From the NCBI RefSeq assembly GCF_014642835.1, contig NZ_BMJA01000002.1:1178867-1242866 (forward strand): DNA of 64,000 nucleotides. Direction: 5' to 3'. Position numbers and translations under genes: made by a program. The stretch comes from Dyella nitratireducens (lineage in GTDB: Bacteria > Pseudomonadota > Gammaproteobacteria > Xanthomonadales > Rhodanobacteraceae). Shown in pieces: positions 20,422-29,985 of the stretch (positions are counted from its first letter, which is position 1; each line of letters opens with the position of its first letter). Below the pieces are notes generated by a model. That model made no database searches and had not been told where the DNA came from. It saw only the letters and a program-made list of their open reading frames with translations.

Positions 20422-21105
20422 ATGGCCAACGAGATCGATTTTCTTGAGTTGTATCGGCAGCTCAGGGTGAGCCCCGATTGCAGCCTGGAGGAATTCAAGC
20501 GGGCATATCGCCGCTGCGTATCCACCTTGCATCCTGACCGTAAACCTCCGGGGCATGAGGGGTATAAGAACTCACGCAGCGGGCAACGCCTGCAGCAGCT
20601 CAATGTTCAATACGAGGCGGCGATGGAATTCCACCGGCTTCATGGGCGTCTGCCCGGAGCGCCACCGCCCTCGGTTGTCACGCCGCAAAGAGTCAACCCA
20701 CCGCCGCGCCCGCCACCGCCACCACCGGTAATGACGCAGGCATCTTCGGCGGTGCCGCGACGTCCGCACGTAAAGTGGCTGATTCCGATTGCATTGCTTG
20801 CCATCTGCATTCTGTTTTGGGGTGCATCCGCGGTGACGCCCCCATCGGATGGCGGCAACGACAACGCCACCCGCGACAACGATGCCACGCTTGCTGAAGC
20901 ACCGGCTGCGCCGACGCTGACGTTGGGCATGTCGCCGGAAAACGTGCGCACCATCGAAGGCAATCCTGTCGAAATTCGTGATGATCTGTGGGAATACGGA
21001 CCATCGTGGATACGCTTCGACCACGGTTCGGTGATCGATTGGTATAGCTCGCCCTTGCATTCGCTGAAAACGGCCCAGGCACGGCCGCCCACGGCGCACA
21101 ACTGA
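20422..21105 (+). CDS. J-domain (DnaJ-like) membrane-anchored protein
   Basis: A 227-residue protein. Residues 5-65 form a J domain with LYRQLRVSP, FKRAYRRCV and the diagnostic His-Pro-Asp at 37-39 (TLHPDRKPPG), the site that stimulates DnaK ATPase. A proline-rich linker (about 80-105) precedes one transmembrane helix, WLIPIALLAICILFW, near residues 117-132. The C-terminal part (TLGMSPENVRTIEG, DDLWEYGPSWIRFDHG, VIDWY) resembles the small BON/SmpA-like pattern in which G-M-S-xx-V-xxx-x-G-x-P is followed by W-x-Y-G and is probably extracytoplasmic. Topology N-in, C-out is inferred. It stands alone on the plus strand between leftward genes and may deliver DnaK to a membrane or envelope process; the client is unknown. 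Confidence 0.75.
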   Translation: MANEIDFLELYRQLRVSPDCSLEEFKRAYRRCVSTLHPDRKPPGHEGYKNSRSGQRLQQLNVQYEAAMEFHRLHGRLPGAPPPSVVTPQRVNPPPRPPPPPPVMTQASSAVPRRPHVKWLIPIALLAICILFWGASAVTPPSDGGNDNATRDNDATLAEAPAAPTLTLGMSPENVRTIEGNPVEIRDDLWEYGPSWIRFDHGSVIDWYSSPLHSLKTAQARPPTAHN

Positions 21106-21147
21106 TTCGATGCCGTTCGTTACACCGTGTGGAGGCGAGTGCGGCGC

Positions 21148-22548
21148 TCAGCGTGCGCCGCGACTGAACAGCACGACCTCCACGGTTTCGACAAGGATCA
21201 TCATGTCGAACAGCAAATTGTGGTTTTTCACGTAAAAAAGGTCGTATTTGAGCTTTTCAGCGGCATCTTCTTCCGATGCACCATACGGATAGCTCAACTG
21301 CGCCCAGCCGGCGAGACCAGGCTTCAAGCAGTGGCGCAAGCTGTAGAAAGGAATTTTCGTGGCCAGGTCGGCAACGAATTGCGGCCGTTCGGGGCGTGGA
21401 CCGACGATGCTCATCTCACTCTTCAGCACGTTCCACAGTTGCGGCAACTCGTCAAATCGCAACTTGCGGCAAATACGGCCGACGCGAGTCACACGATCGT
21501 CGTGCTTGCTGGCCCAGCGCGCCACGCCGTCGCGTTCGGCGTCGGTGCGCATGCTGCGGAATTTGAGCAGCCAAAACGTATGGCCGTTTTTACCGACGCG
21601 TTCCTGCCGATACAGTATGGGCAGGCCGGGGCCGGATTCGAGCCGAATGGCCAAGGCTACCGCCAGCATCAATGGCCAGCACAGCAGCAGCAGCACCGCC
21701 GCGGCCGCTATGTCGAAACAGCGCTTGGTCAGCTGATGCAGCGGCGTCGCGTGAAAACCACCGGAAAAAACCAGCCAGGACGGTTCGAGCCAAGACAATT
21801 GCACGCGCCCGGATTCACGTTCAAAGAAGGTGGTGAGGTCGGTGATCATCACACCAGCCTGCCGGCATTGCAGCAAGCCATCCATCGGAAGCCTGCCGCG
21901 GCGATCGTCGACACTGACGACGATCTCGTCGATTTGCTCGCGCTTGACCAGGATGGGCAGCGGACCGTCGAACGTCAGCAGCTTTTCCGCGGGAATCGCG
22001 ATTTCCTCGCCGGCGCAAGGTACATAACCGACGATGGTAAAACCGCGGCGATCCGAACGCCGGCGCATGCGGTTATGAATCTGCGCGGCACGTTGCCCCG
22101 TGCCGAGAATCAATACGCGCGGCTTGAGCGATTCAATATCCACCACCCGCATAAAAAGCAGGCGAAACAGCATGACTGCCAGGAAGCCCATCACCAGCGC
22201 GATGCTCAGTACACCGCGGCCGACATACGCCTGCGGCACGATGTAATAGCCGATGATCAGCAACAGGCCGCCAATGACGAAGCCGACGGCCTGGCGCGCC
22301 ACCGCGCCTTGCCACGTCGTGCGCAGATGCGTTCGGTATTCACCGAGCGCCGCCATGCCAAGCATGATGACCAGGCCGAAGATGAGCGATCGCAGCAGCA
22401 AATGATGCGAAAAATCGACCAATTCATCGGCATTGCGGAAATAGCGAAGCTGCATCGCCAGATAAAGAGAAGATGCAAGCAGCAGCAATTCGGCCATGCC
22501 GAACAGCAATAACCAACGCACTGTCTGACGTCGCAGAAAGCGAAGCAT
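21148..22548 (-). CDS. Undecaprenyl-phosphate sugar phosphotransferase (EpsB_2/WcaJ-like), initiates exopolysaccharide
   Basis: A 466-residue polyprenyl-phosphate hexose-1-phosphate transferase. The N-terminal third has four to five membrane helices, followed by a Rossmann-like CoA_binding_3 part (RVLILGTGQRAAQIHNRM) and the catalytic bacterial sugar transferase domain: KRCFDIAAAAVLLLL membrane re-entrant segment, YRQERVGKNGHTFWLLKFRSM, RKLRFDELPQLWNVL, MSIVGPRPERP and LKPGLAGWAQ. These match the PEP-CTERM-associated EpsB_2 group. It loads the first sugar phosphate on undecaprenyl phosphate at the inner membrane. ATG at 22548 (MLRFLRRQTVR) is preferred; an in-frame ATG at 22626 would add a 26-residue charged extension. 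It faces the J-domain gene tail to tail and serves the EPS genes on both sides of the NRPS. Confidence 0.9.
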   Translation of the reverse strand: MLRFLRRQTVRWLLLFGMAELLLLASSLYLAMQLRYFRNADELVDFSHHLLLRSLIFGLVIMLGMAALGEYRTHLRTTWQGAVARQAVGFVIGGLLLIIGYYIVPQAYVGRGVLSIALVMGFLAVMLFRLLFMRVVDIESLKPRVLILGTGQRAAQIHNRMRRRSDRRGFTIVGYVPCAGEEIAIPAEKLLTFDGPLPILVKREQIDEIVVSVDDRRGRLPMDGLLQCRQAGVMITDLTTFFERESGRVQLSWLEPSWLVFSGGFHATPLHQLTKRCFDIAAAAVLLLLCWPLMLAVALAIRLESGPGLPILYRQERVGKNGHTFWLLKFRSMRTDAERDGVARWASKHDDRVTRVGRICRKLRFDELPQLWNVLKSEMSIVGPRPERPQFVADLATKIPFYSLRHCLKPGLAGWAQLSYPYGASEEDAAEKLKYDLFYVKNHNLLFDMMILVETVEVVLFSRGAR

Positions 22549-22824
22549 CTGGCCCCTCAACGCTTGTCCCCATGCTTCGAAATTACGCCATTTTTTTATC
22601 GGTGTCGATGCCAATATCGCACGCAATCAAGTTGTTACATGCGCGATACATGGGCGGCGTTACATGGCTGATACATCGGTGCGAAATCACTCGAAGAACG
22701 CACGCGCCGGTACAGTTATTAACATTGGGCAAGCGCGGGGCTGAGGTATCCCCACGTTTTTCAACCAAAGATTGCCATTCACTCAAATAGATGGCTTGTG
22801 GCGATGTGTGCCGCTTTTTTTGCT

Positions 22825-23062
22825 CGTCATTCCGGCGAAAGCCGGAATCCAGTGTAAATACGTTGTGCGCAGCACTCCTAACCTTTTTATGTTGTGTGCT
22901 TTCGCACAGCATATTTGTACTGGATGATTCGCTTCGCTCACCCCTCCGGGGCCGTCCTTCGGACGTTCTCCGCGCTTTGCGCTCCGTCCGGCCTTCGCCG
23001 GAATGACGGTGAGGTACTACGAAACTTCCCCGGACAGCAGTGAGCGAACGCCGGGGAATGAC
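22825..23062. repeat. Cluster of extragenic palindromic repeats
   Basis: The gap 22549-23077 has no convincing gene. It contains a unit of the common type CGTCATTCCGGCGAAAGCCG at 22825-22853, whose inverted copy CGGCCTTCGCCGGAATGACG lies at 22989-23008. A third, diverged pair (CTTCCCCGGAC and CGCCGGGGAATGAC) follows at 23025-23062. Between them are further short inverted repeats around TCGCTTCGCTCA and GTCCTTCGGAC. Such bacterial interspersed palindromes form strong RNA hairpins and often sit downstream of genes. Here they lie between the GMC oxidoreductase stop and the sugar transferase start. No promoter is obvious in the remaining 276 bases of the gap. Confidence 0.75.
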
Positions 23063-23077
23063 AAACAAAGGCGTAAC

Positions 23078-24757
23078 CTACACCGCTTCCGACATCGCAG
23101 AATTACGCATCAGCGCGCGCAGCTGATCGGCAAGGCGCAAGGCGAGGGCGACAACCGTAAAGGTCGGAAACGCCCAGCCGCCAGTCGGAAACACCGAGCT
23201 CCCTGCAATATGCAGATTGTCGACGCCATGCACGCGGCAGCGGGTATCGACGACACCGCGCTGTGGATCGTCCGACATGCGTGTGGTGCCCAGGTGATGC
23301 GCGGTGGTATGGACTTTGGCAGTTGTGTTGTCGTCGTCGTTCAACCATGCGGCAGGCTGATAGGTGCCACCGCATGCCCGGGCAAGCTCGGTGCCGAACA
23401 GTGCCGCGGCGGTCCGGTAGGTATGGCGATCGAGCGCGGTAAGCCGCCAGTCGACGCAGACCTTCGGCAAACCCAAGACGTCGCGCTCGCGTGCGAGCGT
23501 GATACGGCTGTCGGGATTGGGAGCCTGTTCGAAATACCCGATCAGTTCGACCCGGTTGCTGCGCACGGTCGATTTTTTTTGCAGTTTATGCAGAAGCGCC
23601 TTGACGATATCGGCGGAGCCAAGTCCAACGCGTAGCGCCAACATGGCAAGGTTGGTACTACGCTCGTTGATATCATCATCGCTGGAAGGCGCGTTTTTCA
23701 GCGCCGCGCAAAGTCGCGCTTCCAGCAGCGCATTTTCGTCTTGCACGGATGGCCGCAGCGCGGCGCGAAAATCGCGCAAGGACCGAATGCCTTGCGGTAC
23801 GGATCCTTCGACGGCAAACGGATGCACGCGTCCATTCAAAATACCGCGTGCTTCCTGAAACGCATGCGATAAACCGATTTCGGGAAACGCGGCTGAAGGG
23901 CCTTTGCCAAGATTCCGATCGTAAGGGCGGGTGACGCGCTCCGGCATATCGGTAATGACCGTGCCAATGCTGCCGCAGGGATGATCCATGAAATAGCGGC
24001 CGACGAGATCGTGTTCATTCCCTAGACCATGCGGCAAAACAGATTGGGACAACAGCAGCATGCGTGCATTTTCGATACCGCCGCAGGCAAGCACATAATG
24101 TTGCGCGCGCACGACGCCCTTGCGCCCGTTAATGGCGCCGATGTGCGCGTGGCGGACCGAGGTGCCGCTGGCCGACGCATGGAGTTCGAGCAGGTTGGCA
24201 TGCAGCAGCACGGTGACATTCGCTGCTTTTTCCAGCTGAGTTCGATACGCCTTGCCGAACAGAATCGGGCTGCGCGCAAATACGGGATTCACCAGCTTGT
24301 CGGCGTCGAAGGAAATCGGAGCGTGCGCCACCGGCGTCGAAAACGAGCCGTCGGTGAGATGATGCGCCTCGATCTGGCAGTACTCACGGGCGCGTTCGTA
24401 ATAAGGCGTCAAATCATCGTAGGCGATGGGCCAACCGCTATGCGGCACCCAGTCGCGTTCGACCAAGTCGCGACTACCCAATGGAATGCAGCCGCCGCCC
24501 CATAAATTGCAGCTGCCGCCGAATACGCGCATGCGCGACGTGCCGGCATCAAACGGCAGGGTGCCAATGGACATGCCTTCGTACAAAGCCTGGCTTTGCT
24601 CTTCACCGGTGGCGCCGCCGCCTTCGATCAGGCATACGGTGATGGGTGTGCCGATGAAGTGCCGCGCGATCGCAATGCCGGCAGCGCCTGCTCCGATGAT
24701 GCACAAATCGGCGTCCATGTCGGAGACGGCCGAACCAGCCAGATAGTCGATGATCAC
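23078..24757 (-). CDS. GMC-family FAD-dependent oxidoreductase
   Basis: A 559-residue flavoprotein. The FAD-binding GAGAAG is at residues 22-27 after DADLCII, with MRVFGGSCNLWGGG (the second GMC signature region), HYVLACGGIENARMLL, and a C-terminal HHLGTTRMSDDPQ and NLHIAGSSVFPTGG...PTFTVVALALRLAD, where FAD and active-site His residues lie. It most resembles the bacterial choline/glucose-oxidoreductase-like GMC proteins often found in polysaccharide and natural-product loci. It probably oxidises an alcohol, perhaps a sugar or polyketide hydroxyl; the substrate is unknown. The start is GTG at 24757 preceded by GGGGGCG; ATG at residue 14 is the alternative. It sits 53 bases after the epimerase in the same direction. 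Confidence 0.85.
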   Translation of the reverse strand: MIIDYLAGSAVSDMDADLCIIGAGAAGIAIARHFIGTPITVCLIEGGGATGEEQSQALYEGMSIGTLPFDAGTSRMRVFGGSCNLWGGGCIPLGSRDLVERDWVPHSGWPIAYDDLTPYYERAREYCQIEAHHLTDGSFSTPVAHAPISFDADKLVNPVFARSPILFGKAYRTQLEKAANVTVLLHANLLELHASASGTSVRHAHIGAINGRKGVVRAQHYVLACGGIENARMLLLSQSVLPHGLGNEHDLVGRYFMDHPCGSIGTVITDMPERVTRPYDRNLGKGPSAAFPEIGLSHAFQEARGILNGRVHPFAVEGSVPQGIRSLRDFRAALRPSVQDENALLEARLCAALKNAPSSDDDINERSTNLAMLALRVGLGSADIVKALLHKLQKKSTVRSNRVELIGYFEQAPNPDSRITLARERDVLGLPKVCVDWRLTALDRHTYRTAAALFGTELARACGGTYQPAAWLNDDDNTTAKVHTTAHHLGTTRMSDDPQRGVVDTRCRVHGVDNLHIAGSSVFPTGGWAFPTFTVVALALRLADQLRALMRNSAMSEAV

Positions 24758-24810
24758 TTCGCCCCCAGACGCTCACGGTTTCGTGCGCATGCCACAGCGA
24801 GCTGCATAAA

Positions 24811-25821
24811 CTACTCGCGGTAGTAGTCCCGATACCAGCTTACGAAGTTGGCGATGCCTGTGGCTACAGAAATTTTTGGTGCATAACCTACGGACTGTAT
24901 CAGTTCTGTTACATCCGCTTCGGTATCGGGTACGTCACCAGCCTGCAAGGGAAGCATCTCCATCTTCGCCTTGCGGCCCAGGCATTGCTCAAGCACCTCG
25001 ATGTAGCGAAGCAATTCAACGGGCTGCTCGTTACCGATGTTGTACAGCCGATAGGGCGCTACGCCGCTGCTGCTGGGATCGGGGGCGGCGCCATTCCAGC
25101 CGGCATTTTTATCTGGAACGCTATCCAAGGTGCGAATGACACCTTCGACGATATCGTCTATGTAGGTAAAGCTGCGCTTGTGTTTTCCATGGTTGAAAAC
25201 CTTGATCGGCTCACCGGCAAGCATGGCTTTGGTGAACAGGAACAGCGCCATGTCAGGACGGCCCCACGGTCCGTATACCGTAAAGAACCGCAGACCGGTG
25301 CTGGGGATGTTGTACAAGTGTGCATAGCTATGCGCCATCTGCTCGTTGGCTTTTTTGGTGGCCGCGTAGAGCGTGAGCGGATGTTCGGTGGACTGGTGCT
25401 CGGAGAAGGGCATCGCGGTGTTGGCGCCGTAGACCGAACTCGTCGAGGCGAACACCAGATGTTCGACCGGGTGATGCCGGCAGCCCTCGAGAATATGCAA
25501 AAAGCCAATGACATTGCTGGAAGCGTAAACGTGCGGGTTTTCAGCGGCGTAACGCACGCCCGCTTGCGCGGCGAGGTTGATAACGCGTTGCGGCCTATGC
25601 GATGCGAAGGTTTTTTCTACGGCGCCGCGATCGGCAAGATCGGCGTGGATGTGCGTATAGCGCGGATGTTCGACGAATCGCGCCAGGCGCGCCTTTTTCA
25701 GGCGGACATCATAATAGTCGTTGAGATTGTCGAAACCGATGACGTCGTCGCCGCGTTCAAGCAACTTGAGTGCAACATGTGAACCGATAAAGCCGGCCGT
25801 GCCGGTGACGAGCACTTTCAT
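24811..25821 (-). CDS. UDP-sugar 4-epimerase (UDP-glucuronate epimerase-like)
   Basis: A 336-residue extended short-chain dehydrogenase. It has the NAD-binding GTAGFIGSH at residues 7-15, the [17 protein letters not shown] segment characteristic of the UDP-glucuronate 4-epimerase (CapI/LspL) group, the catalytic STSSVYG Ser and the YAATKKANE Tyr-x3-Lys pair, and [15 protein letters not shown] and SFTYIDD for UDP-sugar binding. It interconverts the C4 configuration of a UDP-hexuronic acid in the cytoplasm. Lying 14 bases downstream of the UDP-sugar dehydrogenase in the same direction, the two should give a UDP-uronate such as UDP-galacturonate, or its N-acetyl form, for the exopolysaccharide. 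Confidence 0.9.
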   Translation of the reverse strand: MKVLVTGTAGFIGSHVALKLLERGDDVIGFDNLNDYYDVRLKKARLARFVEHPRYTHIHADLADRGAVEKTFASHRPQRVINLAAQAGVRYAAENPHVYASSNVIGFLHILEGCRHHPVEHLVFASTSSVYGANTAMPFSEHQSTEHPLTLYAATKKANEQMAHSYAHLYNIPSTGLRFFTVYGPWGRPDMALFLFTKAMLAGEPIKVFNHGKHKRSFTYIDDIVEGVIRTLDSVPDKNAGWNGAAPDPSSSGVAPYRLYNIGNEQPVELLRYIEVLEQCLGRKAKMEMLPLQAGDVPDTEADVTELIQSVGYAPKISVATGIANFVSWYRDYYRE

Positions 25822-25835
25822 GGCATGACATCCTG

Positions 25836-27113
25836 TTAAAGGCGTCCGTCGACTGCTTCGCGCGGGAGTACGTATTTCACGTCATAAATCACGGATGATG
25901 GCTTGCCAAAGGCACGTATGCCTTCCGCACCCAAGGCAACAAATTCCCGATGGCCGACGGCGATGATCACCGCATCGTAAGCGCCATCCTGCGGCCGGCC
26001 TACAGGCGTAATGGCGTATTCGTGCTCGGCCTCGGCGGCACTGACCCAAGGATCGTGCACATCGACCTGCGCGTTGTAGCCGCAAAGCGCCTTGAGGATA
26101 TCCACCACACGTGTGTTGCGCAGATCCGGACAGTTTTCCTTGAACGCCAAGCCCAGCACCAGGATGCGTGCGTTCACCGGGTTGATGCCTTTGCGTACCA
26201 TCAAACGGATCACTTCGCTGGCGACATAGGGACCCATGCTGTCGTTGGTGCGCCGTCCGGCAAGGATGACATCCGGGTGATGCCCGACTTCTTGTGCCTT
26301 GTGCGTGAGGTAATACGGATCCACGCTGATGCAATGGCCACCGACGAGGCCTGGACGGAAGGGCAGGAAGTTCCACTTTGTGCCGGCCGCCTGCAATACC
26401 TCAAGCGTGTCGATGCCCAGCTTGTTGAACAGGATCGCCAGATCGTTGACCAACGCAATATTGAGGTCACGCTGGGTGTTCTCGATGACCTTGGCCGCCT
26501 CGGCCACTTTCAGCGAGCTCACCTTGTGCGTACCGGCGGTGATCACCGAACCATACAGGCTATCGACAAAATCCGCGGTTTCCGGTGTCGAGCCGGACGT
26601 GACTTTAAGAATGCTGGTGACGCGATGCTGCTTGTCGCCGGGATTGATGCGCTCAGGACTGTAGCCGGCGAAGAAGTCGCGGTTGTAAACGAGGCCCGAT
26701 TCCTTTTCGAGAATCGGAATACAAATTTCCTCTGTGCAGCCCGGATACACCGTTGATTCGTAAACCACCACGTCGCCCGCCGAGAGCACCTTGCCCAAGG
26801 CTTCGCTCGCCTTGATCAATGGCGTCAGGTCAGGGCGCTTGGCATTGTCGATGGGCGTCGGCACGGTGACGATGTACGTGTTGCGATCAGCCAGATCGGC
26901 GATATCCGCGCTAAACCGCAATCGCGTGGCCTCGGCCAGTTCTGCCGGGCTCACTTCCAGCGTGCTGTCGTGACCGGCACGCAGTTCGTCGATACGCGTT
27001 TTTTTTATGTCAAAACCGATCGTGTCGTAGTGCTTGCCAAATTCCACGGCCAGCGGAAGGCCCACATAGCCGAGTCCAATGATGGCGAGCTTGGTGTTCT
27101 CCAGCTTCCGCAT
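25836..27113 (-). CDS. Nucleotide-sugar dehydrogenase (TviB/WbpA-like UDP-N-acetylhexosamine or UDP-hexose 6-dehydrogenase)
   Basis: A 425-residue UDP-glucose/GDP-mannose dehydrogenase family protein. The NAD motif [10 protein letters not shown] is at residues 13-22, the central domain has [19 protein letters not shown], and the catalytic Cys lies in [12 protein letters not shown]. The C-terminal UDP-binding part has [16 protein letters not shown]. The wording of these motifs is that of the TviB/VipA and WbpO/WbpA groups, which oxidise UDP-GlcNAc or UDP-GalNAc at C6, rather than plain UDP-glucose dehydrogenases. ATG at 27113 (MRKLENTK) was chosen; the open frame extends upstream without a better start. 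It heads the leftward row, so a promoter is expected just to its right. Confidence 0.9.
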   Translation of the reverse strand: MRKLENTKLAIIGLGYVGLPLAVEFGKHYDTIGFDIKKTRIDELRAGHDSTLEVSPAELAEATRLRFSADIADLADRNTYIVTVPTPIDNAKRPDLTPLIKASEALGKVLSAGDVVVYESTVYPGCTEEICIPILEKESGLVYNRDFFAGYSPERINPGDKQHRVTSILKVTSGSTPETADFVDSLYGSVITAGTHKVSSLKVAEAAKVIENTQRDLNIALVNDLAILFNKLGIDTLEVLQAAGTKWNFLPFRPGLVGGHCISVDPYYLTHKAQEVGHHPDVILAGRRTNDSMGPYVASEVIRLMVRKGINPVNARILVLGLAFKENCPDLRNTRVVDILKALCGYNAQVDVHDPWVSAAEAEHEYAITPVGRPQDGAYDAVIIAVGHREFVALGAEGIRAFGKPSSVIYDVKYVLPREAVDGRL

Positions 27114-27463
27114 GCGAATCCCCCGATCCTTGCAATTTTTCGTACGACATGGAGCGAGCTGCTGACGCGCAGTTGACACTAGCGGCGGATTGCCCGCAAC
27201 TGTTTCAAACCTGTACATGCAAAAGGGCACTCATGGGAGCTGCGGGCCAGCTTTGAATTGCCGCGTTCGACGGCCCGATTCCTGTTTGCCGCCATATCTC
27301 ATCCATGGCTAAGTAATTGATTTAATGATGGTGGCATCGTCGATCGGCCACCATGTCCAGGCCTGCAACTGTGGGGTGATTCCCCCGCGTCAGCATTGGA
27401 GGCGGCGGCTGCCTAACGCATAATCCGCCATGGGTGCGAGGTAGCGATCGGGCAGGGTGGTCA
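27114..27463. promoter_or_regulatory. Divergent intergenic region between the EPS operon and a two-component system
   Basis: These 350 bases separate the leftward nucleotide-sugar dehydrogenase from the rightward response regulator, so they must hold both promoters. I see no coding potential. A moderately A+T-rich stretch around 27300-27335 (CTAAGTAATTGATTTAATGA) is the likeliest promoter core. No clear palindromic operator is visible. Because the two operons are divergent, the response regulator is a reasonable candidate regulator of the EPS genes. Confidence 0.4.
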
Positions 27464-28138
27464 ATGACATCAATAGAGCTGAGTCCGGCGCTCATCGTCG
27501 AAGACGATCCGGCAACTCGGCGGCGCCTGCATACGTTGCTGGTCGGCTTGCTCGGCGCTGATGCCGTTATTGCAATGGCCGATTCCGTGGCATCGGCGAT
27601 GGCGACGGCAAGGAAGGAGTCGTTCGCCTTGGCATTGATCGACGTGGGTCTGCCCGATGGCAACGGGGTGGATGTTATTGCCTGGTTGCACGTGCATGCT
27701 CCCGATACCGTTTCGGTAGTGATTTCCACCTGGGGCCATGAGGACACCGTGCTGGCGGCGCTGCGTAGCGGGGCGACGGGTTATCTGCTGAAAGAAAGCG
27801 AAGACATCGAGCTTGGCCTGTCGCTGAAAAGCTTGCGGCGCGGAGGTGCTCCGATCGATCCGGTAATTGCGCGGCGCATTCTTGCGCAGGTGTCAGGGAC
27901 AGAACCCATGGCCGAGACTGCCACGGTGCCCGCATCACCGACGCCACAGCTTTCCGAACGAGAGTTGGAGATTCTTCATCTGGTCGCGCGCGGCTACAGC
28001 AACCCTGAAATCGCGGCCATGACGGGGCTCTCGCGTTTCACCATCGAAGATCACACCAAAAAGATCTATCGCAAACTGGCGGTGAACTCGCGCATGGCGG
28101 CGGTATTCGAAGCAAACTCCTTGGGTTTGCTCAAGTGA
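27464..28138 (+). CDS. NarL/LuxR-type response regulator
   Basis: A 224-residue response regulator. The receiver domain has the acidic pocket VEDD at residues 12-15, the phosphoacceptor Asp60 in LIDVGLPDGNG, the switch Ser/Thr in VVISTWG and the conserved Lys in GYLLKES. The LuxR-type helix-turn-helix is C-terminal: LSERELEILHLVARGYSNPEIAAMTGLS...VEDHTKKIYRKL-like sequence. ATG at 27464 gives MTSIELSPALIVEDD; a second ATG ten codons upstream has no support. Its stop overlaps the kinase start (GTGA at 28135-28138), so the pair is co-translated. Targets are unknown; the divergent EPS operon is the nearest candidate. Confidence 0.92.
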   Translation: MTSIELSPALIVEDDPATRRRLHTLLVGLLGADAVIAMADSVASAMATARKESFALALIDVGLPDGNGVDVIAWLHVHAPDTVSVVISTWGHEDTVLAALRSGATGYLLKESEDIELGLSLKSLRRGGAPIDPVIARRILAQVSGTEPMAETATVPASPTPQLSERELEILHLVARGYSNPEIAAMTGLSRFTIEDHTKKIYRKLAVNSRMAAVFEANSLGLLK

Positions 28139-29985
28139 CGTGGCGCATCCTGGTCGGCATCGTCTTGCTTTGGGTTTTGGCAGGATGTGCGTCTCACCGT
28201 GCGACTGATCGCGATGCGCTGGTTACCCTGACCCAAGTCGATGCTGTGCGGGGAAGCTGGCAAGCCAATGAAGCACCCGTTGAGGGCTGGATGCCAGTGA
28301 GCTTGCTCGATGATTGGAGCAAACGCTGGCCGACTCATGACGGTGTGGTCTGGTATCGCTTGCATATGAACGTGCGCAACGCGAACCAGCCGATTGGCTT
28401 GTTGCTCGACTATGTGTGTCTCGCCGATGCCGTATACGTCAACGGCAGCCTGGTGCATCGTGATCCCAGTTTGACCGAGCCGCTTTCGCGCAGTTGGGTA
28501 GCGCCGCAGTATTTTTTGCTTGACAAGCCCTTGCTGCAATCCGGCGACAACATCGTGTTGATTCGCGTCTCTGGCCTGGCGGCTTATCAACCAGGCTTGG
28601 GTACCGTTCGCTACGGTGATCCACAGGCAGCATATTCGGAATATCGCAAAGCTTGGCTGGTGCGCTACCAGCTTCGCTTTTTCGATTTTGCGATCAGTGC
28701 CGTGCTGGGCGGCGTGTTCCTGATGATGTGGCTGTTCCGCCGCAAAGACACCACCTACGGCTGGTATGCGCTCAACGTCCTGATCGGTGCAGTATTCGAG
28801 TGGAATTACATTGCATCGGATGTCTGGCCATTCTCCGGTACTGATGGTTTCGAAGCTTTCAATGTGGCTGTTTACGTGGCCTATGTATGCAGCTTCGCGG
28901 TGTTTCTGCTGCGTTATTGCGAACGACGCTGGCCGCGTTTGGAGCGCATTTTATTTGTGCTGTCTTTGCTCGCGTTTGCCTGCGCACTGTGCGCACCGGG
29001 TTGGGTAGGCCCTTCGCGCGGACCGTGGATCGCTGTTGCATCGCTGATTTATTACATTGCGCTGCCCACGTTCATGATCCACGCATGGCGTAGCCGAAAG
29101 ACCGATCAGCGTGTATTGGCGTTGTGCCTGATCATTCCCATGGTTGCATCGGTGCATGACATCCTGCTGTTTTACGAGCTGGTGCACGATCGCACTTATC
29201 TGCTGGCATTGACGGCACCATTCACCCTTGTCGGCATGGGCTTTGTATTGGCGTATCGATTTTCTGCCGCCATGCGTCGCGTGGATGGCTTCAATACCGA
29301 GTTGCAAACCAAGGTCGATGCTGCGACGACTGAACTTTCTACCAGCCTGGAGCGCGAGCATACGCTGGCTTTGGCGACCACCCGCATGAGCGAGCGCCTG
29401 AACCTGGTGCGCGATCTGCATGATGGTTTCGGCGGGAGCCTGGTCAGCGCCATCGCGGCGCTGGAACATCCCGCATCAGAGCAGGGTGCCAAGCCCACCA
29501 TCGAGACGCTGAAAGAGTTGCGTGACGACTTGCGTCTGGTCATCGACACCACGGCGCAGGATCACAGCCGAGACCTCGCAGAATTGTTGGGGCCGTTCCG
29601 CTATCGATGGACGCGACGCCTGGATGCGATCGATATCGAAGCACGATGGCAGTTCGAATCGTTGGAGGGTTTGCACTTGAGTGCTGCGCAGCAACTGGAC
29701 TTGCTGCGCTTTCTGCAAGAAGCGCTTACCAATGTCATGAAGCACAGTGGCGCGACATGCGTGGATGTGACCATGCGCGTCGCCGAAGAAAACTTGCACG
29801 TCACGGTACAAGACAACGGCCGTGGCTTCGACCCGGTCATTGCTCGCGCCAATGCTGGTGGCGCCGGTCTCAACAGCTTGAATGCACGTGCGCATCGGCT
29901 CAACGGCGCTTGGGTACTTGATGCCGAACCGGGCACAGGGGCCACCTTGAAATTGATCATCCCGCTTATCACGGCAGCAAGCTAA
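28135..29985 (+). CDS. Membrane sensor histidine kinase (HisKA_3 type) with an N-terminal lipobox
   Basis: A 616-residue kinase with a GTG start coupled to the regulator. The first 18 residues form a signal peptide ending LLWVLAGC, a textbook lipobox with Cys18. A periplasmic beta-rich domain (about 20-175; WYRLHMNV, GLLLDYVCLADAVYVNG) resembles 7TMR-DISM sensor domains. About seven membrane helices follow (180-380), then a coiled linker and the dimerisation helix with RDLHDGFGG, phospho-His429, and a HATPase with LQEALTNVMKHSGA and DNGRGFD. It should phosphorylate the adjacent regulator on Asp60. The combination of a lipid-anchoring signal with a polytopic kinase is odd: the N-terminus of the sensor domain would be tethered to the outer face of the inner membrane. 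Confidence 0.9.
   Translation: MTWRILVGIVLLWVLAGCASHRATDRDALVTLTQVDAVRGSWQANEAPVEGWMPVSLLDDWSKRWPTHDGVVWYRLHMNVRNANQPIGLLLDYVCLADAVYVNGSLVHRDPSLTEPLSRSWVAPQYFLLDKPLLQSGDNIVLIRVSGLAAYQPGLGTVRYGDPQAAYSEYRKAWLVRYQLRFFDFAISAVLGGVFLMMWLFRRKDTTYGWYALNVLIGAVFEWNYIASDVWPFSGTDGFEAFNVAVYVAYVCSFAVFLLRYCERRWPRLERILFVLSLLAFACALCAPGWVGPSRGPWIAVASLIYYIALPTFMIHAWRSRKTDQRVLALCLIIPMVASVHDILLFYELVHDRTYLLALTAPFTLVGMGFVLAYRFSAAMRRVDGFNTELQTKVDAATTELSTSLEREHTLALATTRMSERLNLVRDLHDGFGGSLVSAIAALEHPASEQGAKPTIETLKELRDDLRLVIDTTAQDHSRDLAELLGPFRYRWTRRLDAIDIEARWQFESLEGLHLSAAQQLDLLRFLQEALTNVMKHSGATCVDVTMRVAEENLHVTVQDNGRGFDPVIARANAGGAGLNSLNARAHRLNGAWVLDAEPGTGATLKLIIPLITAAS

Noticed and set aside
22583-23068. 161-codon minus-strand frame in the repeat cluster
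   Set aside because: It is made entirely of extragenic palindromic repeats and their inverted copies (SGFRRNDE-type readings), so it is not a gene.
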